From assembly GCF_025245835.1 (NCBI RefSeq), contig NZ_JAOBWS010000002.1:1-64000 (forward strand): DNA of 64,000 nt, read 5' to 3'. Below, in pieces: positions 8,612 to 16,236 of this stretch. The stretch comes from Rheinheimera sp. 4Y26. GTDB lineage: Bacteria > Pseudomonadota > Gammaproteobacteria > Enterobacterales > Alteromonadaceae. Position 1 is the stretch's first letter. Every line of letters begins with the position of its first letter. The notes below the pieces were generated by a model. The model saw nothing but the letters and a program-made list of their open reading frames with translations. It ran no database searches and was not told where the DNA came from. The translations under genes were made by a program, and so were the position numbers.

Positions 8612-9640
8612 ATGCAGCAAATCGCCAGAATCAACACAAAAGCCCCGGGTTTTGACTTTGATGCGCTGATAGCACAAGGCCAGCCTGCAGTATTAACCGG
8701 CTGGGTTGAGCACTGGCCGGCGCTTCAGGCATCCAGGCAAGGGCCGGCGGCGCTGACACAATATCTGCATCCTTTAGACAACAACAACGAAATGGACACC
8801 CTGTTGCTGGCGGCTGACACCCAGGGCAAAGTGGGTTATGCCGGCGCTGACTTACAGCAGTTTAATTTTGAACGGCGCCGTTATCCGGTGTGGGCGGTGC
8901 TTAAACAACTGCTGCGACAGATGCAGCAACCCGATGCAGTACGTATTGCGTTACAAAGCGCCAGGCTCGACAGTTGTTTGCCGGATTTTAGCCGGCACAA
9001 TCCAATGCCGGGCCTGTCGCCCGATGTGGTAGGGCGGGTCTGGATCGGCAATCAAACCATAGTGCCGGCACATTTTGACCACAGTAACAACCTGGCTTGT
9101 GTGCTGTCAGGCCGCCGCACTTTTACGCTGTTTCCGCCTGAGCAGGCGGTAAATCTGTATATAGGGCCTTTGCAAAGTGCACCCACAGGGGCGCCGGTGA
9201 GCCTGGTGGATATACTATCGCCCGACTTTCAACGTTTTCCGCGTTATGCCAAAGCACTGGAAGCAGCGCAGCAAGCCACGCTGGAGCCTGGAGATGTGCT
9301 GTTTTTGCCGGCGCTGTGGTGGCATCAGGTGCAGGCCACTACTGCTTTTAATCTGCTGGTGAATTATTGGTGGGGTGGCTCTGTTGGCTCTGATGCCAAC
9401 GCCGTCTCCCCTTATAACGCCTTGTTACATGCTCTGGTTGCGCTGAACGGCTGCAGCAATACCGAGCGCAGCCAGTGGCAGGCATTGTTTAATTATTTTG
9501 TGTTTCATGAAGATGCCGGCAATTTTGCCCATATTCCAGCCAATACACCAGCCATTCAGCGCGAAGTGAACAGCAAGGATCAGCAGGCCATCTGCACCTG
9601 GCTATTACAGGAACTGACTAAGCAGGTTCCCGGCCATTAA
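8612..9640 (+). CDS. Cupin_8/JmjC-like (Pass1-type) 2-oxoglutarate oxygenase
   Basis: A 342-residue protein of the cupin-like JmjC-related fold. It shows the metal-binding H-x-D (AHFDHSNNLACVLSGRRTF, about residue 150) and the distal histidine in FLPALWWHQV (about 233-242), so the Fe(II)/2-oxoglutarate site looks intact. No signal peptide is seen, suggesting a cytoplasmic enzyme. Proteins of this type (often with tryptophan-halogenase-like genes) recur next to carbohydrate TonB receptors in proteobacteria, but the substrate is unknown. It follows the NagR-controlled receptor, with a strong terminator between them. A ribosome site AAAGGA precedes the ATG. Confidence 0.75.
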   Translation: MQQIARINTKAPGFDFDALIAQGQPAVLTGWVEHWPALQASRQGPAALTQYLHPLDNNNEMDTLLLAADTQGKVGYAGADLQQFNFERRRYPVWAVLKQLLRQMQQPDAVRIALQSARLDSCLPDFSRHNPMPGLSPDVVGRVWIGNQTIVPAHFDHSNNLACVLSGRRTFTLFPPEQAVNLYIGPLQSAPTGAPVSLVDILSPDFQRFPRYAKALEAAQQATLEPGDVLFLPALWWHQVQATTAFNLLVNYWWGGSVGSDANAVSPYNALLHALVALNGCSNTERSQWQALFNYFVFHEDAGNFAHIPANTPAIQREVNSKDQQAICTWLLQELTKQVPGH

Positions 9641-9705
9641 AACCGGGATCGGGATGTGCAGGCATGTTACCGGCCAGTTCCGGCACAGGTTTGCCGCAGG
9701 TTAAA

Positions 9706-9734
9706 TTGCGTAAAAAAACTACAAAAAACATAAT
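9706..9734 (+). promoter_or_regulatory. Candidate sigma-70 promoter overlapping NagR operator 2
   Basis: A -35 TTGCGT (9706-9711) and a -10 CATAAT (9729-9734) are separated by 17 bases. The operator begins inside the -10 hexamer, a typical repressor placement. Transcription would start near 9741. Confidence 0.5.
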
Positions 9735-9749
9735 GACAACGTTGTCATT
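9732..9749. promoter_or_regulatory. NagR operator 2 (perfect palindrome)
   Basis: AATGACAACGTTGTCATT is a perfect 18-bp palindrome, the strongest of the three operators in the window. It is not positioned for any annotated neighbour: the nearest downstream conventional gene starts 446 bases away, beyond a terminator. Confidence 0.85.
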
Positions 9750-9790
9750 TATTGCTAGCATCAGTGCCGAGGTGGTTGTTGCAGGGTGCA

Positions 9791-9892
9791 ATGTTTTTTC
9801 TGACAGCGCATTTTGTTTACCCGCAGGAACCGGCGTGCTGGGGCTGGTTGCTGATCTCCCTGTTGCAGATGATTATTATTGGTAGTTGGTAA
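9791..9892 (+). CDS. Candidate 33-residue Trp-rich membrane peptide in the NagR regulon
   Basis: An ATG with an AGGG ribosome site five bases upstream opens a 33-codon frame ending TAA at 9890. The peptide starts MFFLTAHFVYP, has a short polar middle (QEPAC), then WGWLLISLLQMIIIGSW, enough for one membrane span; tryptophans sit at positions 17, 19 and 33. It lies between a perfect NagR operator/promoter and a strong terminator, and is the best coding candidate in that unit. I recognise no family. Alternatives are a noncoding RNA of about 240 nt, a remnant of a longer membrane protein (the frame is open upstream from 9737), or the overlapping frame from 9733. Confidence 0.4.
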   Translation: MFFLTAHFVYPQEPACWGWLLISLLQMIIIGSW

Positions 9893-9958
9893 TAATTATC
9901 CACCAGCGCACATGGATGTGACCTGTTATTTGCCAAATCCTTATCCAAGGGTCTTTAT

Positions 9959-9990
9959 CAGGATGCTGTTATCAGCGTCCTGTTTTTTTA
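9959..9990 (+). terminator. Strong terminator closing the NagR-controlled short unit
   Basis: Ten-base stem CAGGATGCTG / CAGCGTCCTG (one G-U pair) with a TTAT loop, followed by seven T, A and three T. With the promoter at 9706 it defines a transcript of about 245 nt. Confidence 0.88.
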
Positions 9991-10194
9991 TTTGCGGTGC
10001 GCAGGAGTTTTATAAGCTTTGTGCAAGGAGCACAAGCTGCCGTCATCGTGATAAGTGCTGGTGCCAGGGTCTGCTGCTGCATATACTGATCACAAAGTCA
10101 CCCTTTGTAGTGCAACCAGGTACGGGAACAGAGCCGCTTTAATTGCGCTTTTCAGGGCTGGAGTTGTATTGCTGAACAATGATCCGGGTAAGTT

Positions 10195-11025
10195 ATGCAG
10201 TCTTTTTTTCTGATGATGTTGTTGTGTTGTTCCGTCACTGTGGCGGCAGCCACTGAACTGAGGCTGATCAGCAGTGAAAAAATGCCTTACAACTACACCA
10301 CAGAGCAGCAGTTTGTTGGTCTGACGGTGGATGTAGTGAAAGACTTGCTGGCACCCAAACAACCGGATATCGAAGTGATGCCCTGGCCGCGCGCTTTTGA
10401 AATTGCCAGAACCACACCCAATGTGCTGCTGTTTACCATGGGTAAAACCAAACAGCGGCTGGCGCAGGGGTTTCAATATATTGGTCCTGTTTCAACCCGG
10501 CAGCTGGCGTTTTATACCCTACAGGACGAATTCACCACTTTAACCAGTCTTGCTGAGATACGACAAAAAAAGCTGGTGATTGTTGGTTTACGAGGTGGCT
10601 GGTTTAGCGAGCAGTTAAAGCAGCAAGGTATTGAGATCCTGGAAGTGGGTGATTATCACCAGGGCGTGTTGATGCTATTGCGTGACAGAGCACATCTTTG
10701 GGTTTCTACCGATTTGGAAGCGCAGATGCACCTGAATCAAACGGGTGAACATGCCAAATTAAAAATAGCGCTGCGCCTGCAATGTGCCGAAAATTACCTG
10801 GCCTTGTCGCCAGGCTCAGATGCAAAGCTGTACCAGCAGCTGCAACAGGATTATCAACGCTGGAGTCAAAGCAAAAAACCAGCGGCTATTGCGAAAAAAT
10901 GGCAGCAGCAGCTGGGTGTCACACTTAAATTTAATCAAAAACGTGGTTTTAGCGACAGTGAATTGCAGACCAGCGATTGCCCGTTACAAACTGAACCTGG
11001 CGCATTCACACTAAGCGCAAAATGA
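10195..11025 (+). CDS. Periplasmic solute-binding protein (SBP_bac_3-like), orphan
   Basis: A 276-residue exported protein. A signal peptide (MQSFFLMMLLCCSVTVAAATE, cleavage near residue 19) is followed by a type-3 solute-binding fold recognisable from KMPYNYTTEQQFVGLTVDVVKDLL and MPWPRAFEIARTTPNVLLFTM. Family members bind amino acids or similar small solutes, but no permease or ATPase gene is adjacent, so a transport role is not supported here. Its stop overlaps the start of the next gene by four bases (ATGA), implying translational coupling with a sugar-type oxidoreductase. The ligand is unknown. Confidence 0.7.
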   Translation: MQSFFLMMLLCCSVTVAAATELRLISSEKMPYNYTTEQQFVGLTVDVVKDLLAPKQPDIEVMPWPRAFEIARTTPNVLLFTMGKTKQRLAQGFQYIGPVSTRQLAFYTLQDEFTTLTSLAEIRQKKLVIVGLRGGWFSEQLKQQGIEILEVGDYHQGVLMLLRDRAHLWVSTDLEAQMHLNQTGEHAKLKIALRLQCAENYLALSPGSDAKLYQQLQQDYQRWSQSKKPAAIAKKWQQQLGVTLKFNQKRGFSDSELQTSDCPLQTEPGAFTLSAK

Positions 11026-12110
11026 CCATGACAAATCAGATAATCAGCAGCAACACAGAACAGCACCTGAGACCCGGCACAGGTCAGCCACTGCGCTGGG
11101 GCATTATTGGTTGTGGTGCTGTGACCGAAGTCAAAAGTGGCCCGGCTTATCAGCAGGTGCCTGGTTTTGTATTGCAAGCCGTCATGCGCCGTGATGCCGC
11201 CAAAGCCGAAGATTATGCCCGCCGCCATCAGGTGCCGCTTTGGTTCAGCGATGCCGACTTATTAATCAACCATCCTGAAGTAGACGCCGTTTATATTGCC
11301 ACGCCGCCTGACAGTCATTTGTTTTATGCGCTGAAAGTGGCCGCCGCCGGCAAAATTTGTTGTGTGGAAAAGCCGATGGCGCTCAATAGCGCAGAATGTA
11401 AACAGATGAATGCCGCTTTTGCCAAAGCCGGCAAACCTTTGTTTGTGGCTTATTATCGCCGCTCATTACCGCGGTTTTTACAAGTGAAAGATTGGTTGCA
11501 GCAGGGCGCTATTGGCACAGTGCGACATTTACACTGGAGTTTCAGCCGGCCGCCGAATGCGGCAGATGTGGCAGGGCAGGCCAATTGGCGCACCGATCCT
11601 GCCAAAGCCGGCGGGGGTTATTTTGTAGACTTAGCCAGTCATGGTCTGGATTTGTTTGCGTATTTGCTGGGTGATATTGTTGATGCCAAAGGTATTGCCC
11701 TGAATCAGCAGGGTTTGTATCAGGCCGAAGATGCGGTTAGCGCCTGCTGGCGTTTTGCCATCGGTGCTGCAGGCGCTGGGGTTGAAGGTGCAGATGATAA
11801 CGCTGTGCCTGATGCCACCGGCTCTGGTTACTGGAACTTTGCTGCTTTTGAGCGGCGCGACCAGGTCGAAATTATCGGCAGTGCCGGTCGGATTGAATTT
11901 TCGGTATTTGCCGAAGCGCCGCTGGTGCTGACCACAGCAACCGGGCGTACTGAAAGTTTTATCGACAATCCGGCCCATATTCAGCTGCATCATGTGGCAA
12001 ATATGGCGCGTCAGCTAAGCTCAGGTGAGCCGCATCCGTCCAGCGGTGAAACGGCCATGCACGCCACTCTGGTGATGGAGCAGATTTTACAAAACGCCAT
12101 CGCTAACTAA
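11022..12110 (+). CDS. Gfo/Idh/MocA-family NAD(P)-dependent oxidoreductase
   Basis: A 362-residue dehydrogenase of the glucose-fructose oxidoreductase / inositol dehydrogenase / MocA family. The N-terminal Rossmann motif is GIIGCGAVTEVKSGPAYQQV (about 27-46), the family-defining EKP appears in CCVEKPMALN (about 113-122), and a C-terminal substrate domain follows. The substrate is probably a sugar or sugar acid; its position inside the amino-sugar locus hints at an amino-sugar derivative, but no NagR operator directly precedes it. Translation is coupled to the solute-binding protein gene; a second ATG six bases later could be the true start. Confidence 0.8.
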   Translation: MTMTNQIISSNTEQHLRPGTGQPLRWGIIGCGAVTEVKSGPAYQQVPGFVLQAVMRRDAAKAEDYARRHQVPLWFSDADLLINHPEVDAVYIATPPDSHLFYALKVAAAGKICCVEKPMALNSAECKQMNAAFAKAGKPLFVAYYRRSLPRFLQVKDWLQQGAIGTVRHLHWSFSRPPNAADVAGQANWRTDPAKAGGGYFVDLASHGLDLFAYLLGDIVDAKGIALNQQGLYQAEDAVSACWRFAIGAAGAGVEGADDNAVPDATGSGYWNFAAFERRDQVEIIGSAGRIEFSVFAEAPLVLTTATGRTESFIDNPAHIQLHHVANMARQLSSGEPHPSSGETAMHATLVMEQILQNAIAN

Positions 12111-12214
12111 CCGCTATTGAAGTCGCTGTAAAAGTCAGCGCAAAAATTCGTCCAGACAGCGCCCACGCTGCAAATGCTCCAGAGCAATCTCCTGCCAGAC
12201 AACGACGCAAAGAA

Positions 12215-12256
12215 AATACCGCCAGCAAAGCCTGGCTTTGCTGGCGGTATTGTTTT
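12215..12256. terminator. Bidirectional terminator between convergent oxidoreductase and hexosaminidase genes
   Basis: A perfect 16-base stem (12215-12230 with 12236-12251, core CCGCCAGCAAAG) around a CCTGG loop, followed by GTTTTTA on the plus strand. It lies between two convergent genes. Confidence 0.92.
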
Positions 12257-12270
12257 TAATCTGTAGGCGC

Positions 12271-12298
12271 GGCAAGCAGGCAAGCAGGCAAGCAGGCA
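12271..12298. repeat. Short tandem repeat GGCAAGCA x3
   Basis: Three head-to-tail copies of the octamer GGCAAGCA plus a partial copy, lying just past the end of the hexosaminidase gene. Eight bases is not a codon multiple, and the array is noncoding. Confidence 0.85.
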
Positions 12299-12323
12299 GC
12301 TGCCGCTTTATCTGCGGCTGCAA

Positions 12324-14933
12324 TTATTCAGTTTCAGTTATTCTGCTGACCTTGCCGCTAACAGATTTGGTGCGCAGCAGTACCTTGCCCTGACTCAGTG
12401 CCGGGCTTTTAACCCGAACCCCTTCGCCATTGGCCGGGTAGGCTAACCAGCTTTGGCCCTGATCCAGACTGTATTCAATGGCAAGGCCGGGGTAAGCCAC
12501 ATTGGCCAGCAGCAAGTCGCCGTTAAGTGTGGCGCCAGGTGGCGGCAGATAATAAGCCACACCGGCTTTATCCAGTTTCGGCAGCTCGCGTTTGGTCATC
12601 ACTCTGGCAAACTGTTGCCAGTCGCTGTCGCGGCGTTTTTGCTCAGCTTTTTTGCCTTCCCAGCTGGCTTGATGCCAGGCGCGTTCGGCCAGTGGCAATA
12701 ACCTGGGGTATATCATTTGCTCCAGTTGCTCTGCAGTGCGCACTGTTTCAGACCAAAGCTGGCCTTGCATACCAATGATATTTTCCGGTTTTTGCAGTGT
12801 TGGCAAAGCGCGGCCGAGCAATGCTTCCAAATCATCAATAGCGCGGCCAGTGCGGGTGCGGTCGGCATTGGCGTATAAATCAGCAGGCGCATAAGCAAAT
12901 ACCCGGGCGGCATCTGTGTAGCGGGTGGCCCAATAATAACCACGTTCTTCCGGGTGGGCTTCATTTGGATGGTCAAAATACAAATGGGTACCGTGTGATA
13001 ACACCACCTGATATCCGGCATTGGCCAGACGATAAGCTCTGTCACCCACACCCCATTCCCAGATATTGTCCCAGACGTTGGCAATCACTGTTTTATTGGC
13101 AAATAAAGCGCGGTTAAAAGGATTGATGGGGTCGTACATCAGACCATCTTCCCAACCGGCCAAAGCCAGCTGCCGTTGCTGCAAAATAGCCGCAACTTTG
13201 CCGACAAAATAAGGTTTTAAATCGGCAACGCCTGCTACACCAGGCAAACCTTTGGCAATCAGTGCCTGACAGGCCGGTGAACCTTGCCAGCTACCTGCGC
13301 CTACTTCGTCACCGCCCATATGATAAGTCGACAGACTCAAACCCGCTTCGCGGTACATTTGCGACAGCTCATACACCACTTTATCAATAAAGGCGTAACT
13401 GGAGTCGAGGCAGACATTCACTGAGTTGTCGTTGTAGTTTTGCACTGTCAGATAACTGGATTTGTCTGCCAAATCCGACAATAAATATTGCCGGGCTGCT
13501 GCTTCATCCCCTTGTTTTTTCAGGCGATGATAACGCGCTTCCATGGCTTTGACCGCAGCTCTGGCATGGGCTGGCATATCAATTTCCGGGATCACTTCAA
13601 TATGACGGGCAGCGGCAAATTTTAAAATTTCAATAAAATCCTGTTTGCTGTAATAACCATTGCCGGAGCCTGTGCGGTGCGGCCCCGTGCCGAGCTGGGT
13701 GAGCAGGCAACGTTGTTCGGTTAAATCAAAGCAGCGGTGGGCGCCAATATCGGTGAGTTCCGGCAAACCAGGAATTTCCAGCCGCCAGCCTTCGTCTTCG
13801 GTCAGATGCAGATGCAGTTTATTCAGCTTATACCGCGCCATTTGTTCAATCAGCCGCAATGTCACGGCTTTACCGTGGAAATTACGCGCCATATCGTAAT
13901 GCATGCCGCGCCAGGCAAACCTTGGGCTGTCGTTGGCCGTCAGTTGTGGCAGCGGGTATTTCTGTGCGCTGATGCTGGCCGGTAACAAGCTGAGTAACGA
14001 CTGAACACCATAAAAAGCGCCGGCATTGTCGTGGCCGCGGATCACAATGCTGTTATCGTTGATCTGCAGCTGATAACCTTCGCTACTCTCTACTTTGGCG
14101 TCCACCAGCAGCACGATTTTTTGCTGCAGTTGTTCGTTTACCCCAGCCTGACTTTGCAGCGTTAAACCTTTGTCTTTGAGCTGTTGCTGTAAATAACCCG
14201 CTTCGCCCGCCAGCCGGCCCTGATACACAATTTGCCACTGTGCATTCAGTTCAGTACGACCACGCTGATAACTCACCTCGCGTGGGCTTGGCAGAATTTT
14301 GTCCTGCAGCGCCTGAGTGTCAACAGAACCGGCGTTCACCACCAGGTTCTGCTGATAACGGCTGGTTGCATTGGCAATAGGGTGCAGATCCGGCTCAGGC
14401 TGCTGATAACGCAGCAGTTGTTCCGGCCTGTGAAAAGGCGCAACAAAACGGCTTAGCTCTTCGGTATTGGTATTGGCAAAAATTTCCGGTTTGAGCGATG
14501 AGGCAACAATAAATGCCCTGGGCATAAAGTCGGTATAACTCACCATATGCGCATTGCCACTGTATTGAATTTCCACGGTTTTACCCGGCTGTAGGCCGGC
14601 AAAATTGTGGCTGGCGCTCAGGCGGTGTAAATCCCCTTGCACATGTTCGAGCTGCAAACCAAATTGTTCGGCAGCGCTTAGTTTGCGGATAGAGTGCAGG
14701 TAAATTTGCCAGTTGCCGGGGCCGGCGCCAAGGGGCAGTTGCGATAAATTGCTGAGTTTGAGCCTGCCTGTGGTGCCGGTGTTGCTGACAAAGTTGCTGA
14801 CCACGGCAAATTCAAGCCGGCTTTGGCTGGCAAAGCTGTGCAACTGTGATTGTTGCTGAAAGTTTGTCGCCGCCAGTGGTGGGCAGGCCGATAACAGCAG
14901 CAAAGTTGCCAGACGTCTCAGCTTGATATTCAT
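12324..14933 (-). CDS. Family GH20 beta-N-acetylhexosaminidase (chitobiase), likely lipoprotein
   Basis: Releases GlcNAc from chitobiose and longer chitin oligomers. The 869-residue protein has, in order, an export signal, an N-terminal chitobiase carbohydrate-binding-like domain (about 25-175), a GH20b domain (to about 345), a GH20 TIM barrel and a short C-terminal Ig-like domain. The catalytic Asp-Glu pair is in HMGGDEVG (about 541-542), and FAWRGMHYDMARNFH marks the barrel start. The start is taken at 14933 (ribosome site AGGGGAAG); the frame extends to 15020 without a signal peptide. LLSAC at residues 13-17 is a lipobox, so it may be membrane-anchored. It is divergent from nagK with a NagR operator between them. 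Confidence 0.92.
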   Translation of the reverse strand: MNIKLRRLATLLLLSACPPLAATNFQQQSQLHSFASQSRLEFAVVSNFVSNTGTTGRLKLSNLSQLPLGAGPGNWQIYLHSIRKLSAAEQFGLQLEHVQGDLHRLSASHNFAGLQPGKTVEIQYSGNAHMVSYTDFMPRAFIVASSLKPEIFANTNTEELSRFVAPFHRPEQLLRYQQPEPDLHPIANATSRYQQNLVVNAGSVDTQALQDKILPSPREVSYQRGRTELNAQWQIVYQGRLAGEAGYLQQQLKDKGLTLQSQAGVNEQLQQKIVLLVDAKVESSEGYQLQINDNSIVIRGHDNAGAFYGVQSLLSLLPASISAQKYPLPQLTANDSPRFAWRGMHYDMARNFHGKAVTLRLIEQMARYKLNKLHLHLTEDEGWRLEIPGLPELTDIGAHRCFDLTEQRCLLTQLGTGPHRTGSGNGYYSKQDFIEILKFAAARHIEVIPEIDMPAHARAAVKAMEARYHRLKKQGDEAAARQYLLSDLADKSSYLTVQNYNDNSVNVCLDSSYAFIDKVVYELSQMYREAGLSLSTYHMGGDEVGAGSWQGSPACQALIAKGLPGVAGVADLKPYFVGKVAAILQQRQLALAGWEDGLMYDPINPFNRALFANKTVIANVWDNIWEWGVGDRAYRLANAGYQVVLSHGTHLYFDHPNEAHPEERGYYWATRYTDAARVFAYAPADLYANADRTRTGRAIDDLEALLGRALPTLQKPENIIGMQGQLWSETVRTAEQLEQMIYPRLLPLAERAWHQASWEGKKAEQKRRDSDWQQFARVMTKRELPKLDKAGVAYYLPPPGATLNGDLLLANVAYPGLAIEYSLDQGQSWLAYPANGEGVRVKSPALSQGKVLLRTKSVSGKVSRITETE

Positions 14934-15110
14934 TGGACTTCCCCTGTGACAATGGCCGGTCTGCAATACCGGCTGTAATTGTTTTTTGTAAGCGCTGGCC
15001 AGAACACAACAATGCGCCAATTTGTAATTCTAAGCTACTGAATTTAGTCAGTTATTTGTTCATGCCCTTTGTTTTGTGACAAATTTCAGTTTGATTTTTA
15101 AACAAGGGTC

Positions 15111-15138
15111 TTGTTATTTGTCAAAATTATTATATGCT
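15111..15138 (+). promoter_or_regulatory. Candidate promoter of the nagK operon
   Basis: TTGTTA (15111-15116) and TATGCT (15133-15138) are separated by 16 bases, placing the start site at about 15145, immediately before NagR operator 3. The match is moderate and other AT-rich hexamers nearby are possible. Confidence 0.35.
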
Positions 15139-15148
15139 GAACCTGAAA

Positions 15149-15166
15149 AATGACAACGCTGTCAAT
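15149..15166. promoter_or_regulatory. NagR operator 3 (hexosaminidase / nagK divergent region)
   Basis: AATGACAACGCTGTCAAT differs from operator 1 only at one outer base. It lies 93 bases before nagK and 216 bases before the GH20 gene, so one site could control both directions or mainly the nagK operon. Confidence 0.78.
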
Positions 15167-15258
15167 TTTGCTTAATGTACATTTTTTCAACATTAAAATG
15201 CAAGCAAAAACACCGGCAGCACAGGGGCAACCCTGCATGACGTAACGAGGTTGGGCGG

Positions 15259-16179
15259 ATGACAATAAGTTCAGGGCAGCAGGGGCCATTGTATCTTGGC
15301 ATTGATGGTGGCGGCAGCAAGTGCCGGGTGGTGATCGTCAATGCTGATAATCAGCTGCTGGGTGAAGGCCTGGGCGGGCCGGCCAATCCGCTGCGGGGCA
15401 TGAAAATCGCCACTGATTCTATTTTAACGGCCACCCAACAAGCGCTGACCGCTGCCGGTATGACCTTTAACGATATGTCGCGTCTGATCGCAGGTGCGGG
15501 TTTGGCCGGTGTCAATATGCCGCAATATTTCCGGTTATTTTCCGAGTGGAAACATCCATTTGCGGCTTTTTATCTGACCACGGATTTGCATATTGCCTGT
15601 ATTGGCGCCCATAACGGCGGCGACGGTGCTGTGATTATTGCCGGCACCGGCTCTTGTGGCCTGGCCGATGTCAAAGGCCGCCTGCTGGATATTGGTGGTC
15701 ATGGTTTTCCTTATGGTGACAACGGCAGCGGCGCCTGGTTTGGCATGCAGCTGGTGCATCATGCGCTGTTGCAGCAGGATGGGTTGGAACCCTCCACTTT
15801 ATTGTCCAGTCTGTTGTGTCAGGAGCTTTGTGTCAGCAACAGCCTGGATATCGTCAGTCACTTTATGCACGCCACCCCCACAGTGTACGCCAGATATGCA
15901 CCTTTGGTGTTTAGTGCTGCCGAGCAGGGAGACGCGACAGCTCTTGCCATAGTGGCGCAGGGTGCCGCTTTTATTAATGAAATTGCGCTGAAGTTATTTG
16001 AACTGTCGCCGCCGCGCTTTTCGATGATAGGTGGCCTGGCTTATAAGCTGGTGCCTTATCTCGATAGCAAAGTACAGCAGGCTTTAACGCCGGCACTGGC
16101 CGCGCCTGAATATGGTGCCGTCTGGTTTGCCCGGCAGCAACAAGCTTTATTAACTGCCGCAGTGGCGGCTCAGTCTTAA
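15259..16179 (+). CDS. nagK: N-acetylglucosamine kinase (BadF/BadG/BcrA/BcrD ATPase fold)
   Basis: Phosphorylates cytoplasmic GlcNAc to GlcNAc-6-phosphate. The 306-residue protein has the family's phosphate-1 loop LGIDGGGSKCRVVIV (about 13-27) and the ATP-binding signature VIIAGTGSCG, and it is close to the usual family length. It heads the kinase-deaminase-deacetylase-permease series and is preceded by NagR operator 3. This non-ROK type of GlcNAc kinase is the form found in Alteromonadales nag loci; sugar specificity here is inferred from that context. The ATG at 15259 has a GAGG ribosome site upstream. Confidence 0.88.
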   Translation: MTISSGQQGPLYLGIDGGGSKCRVVIVNADNQLLGEGLGGPANPLRGMKIATDSILTATQQALTAAGMTFNDMSRLIAGAGLAGVNMPQYFRLFSEWKHPFAAFYLTTDLHIACIGAHNGGDGAVIIAGTGSCGLADVKGRLLDIGGHGFPYGDNGSGAWFGMQLVHHALLQQDGLEPSTLLSSLLCQELCVSNSLDIVSHFMHATPTVYARYAPLVFSAAEQGDATALAIVAQGAAFINEIALKLFELSPPRFSMIGGLAYKLVPYLDSKVQQALTPALAAPEYGAVWFARQQQALLTAAVAAQS

Positions 16180-16236
16180 AGCAGAGCCCTAAAACAGAAT
16201 CCTGAAATCTAAGCCTGAAACAGAAGTGAGTAGCAG

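Larger units (their letters stand above)
9641..10194. other. 554-base interval with a NagR-controlled short transcription unit
   Basis: This stretch lacks a conventional gene but contains, in order, a promoter (9706-9734), a perfect NagR operator (9732-9749), a 33-codon ORF with a ribosome site (9791-9892) and a strong terminator (9959-9990). I see nothing in the 200 bases after the terminator except the presumed promoter zone of the next gene. Confidence 0.6.

Noticed and set aside
9664-10142. Open frames of 73 and 87 codons in the gap after the cupin gene
   Set aside because: The first runs through the NagR operator and the second through the terminator at 9959-9990; both are explained better by the regulatory unit and the 33-codon frame.
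12271-12298. GGCAAGCA repeats as a possible CRISPR or iteron array
   Set aside because: Only three contiguous 8-bp copies without spacers, in a convergent intergenic region; a simple tandem duplication.
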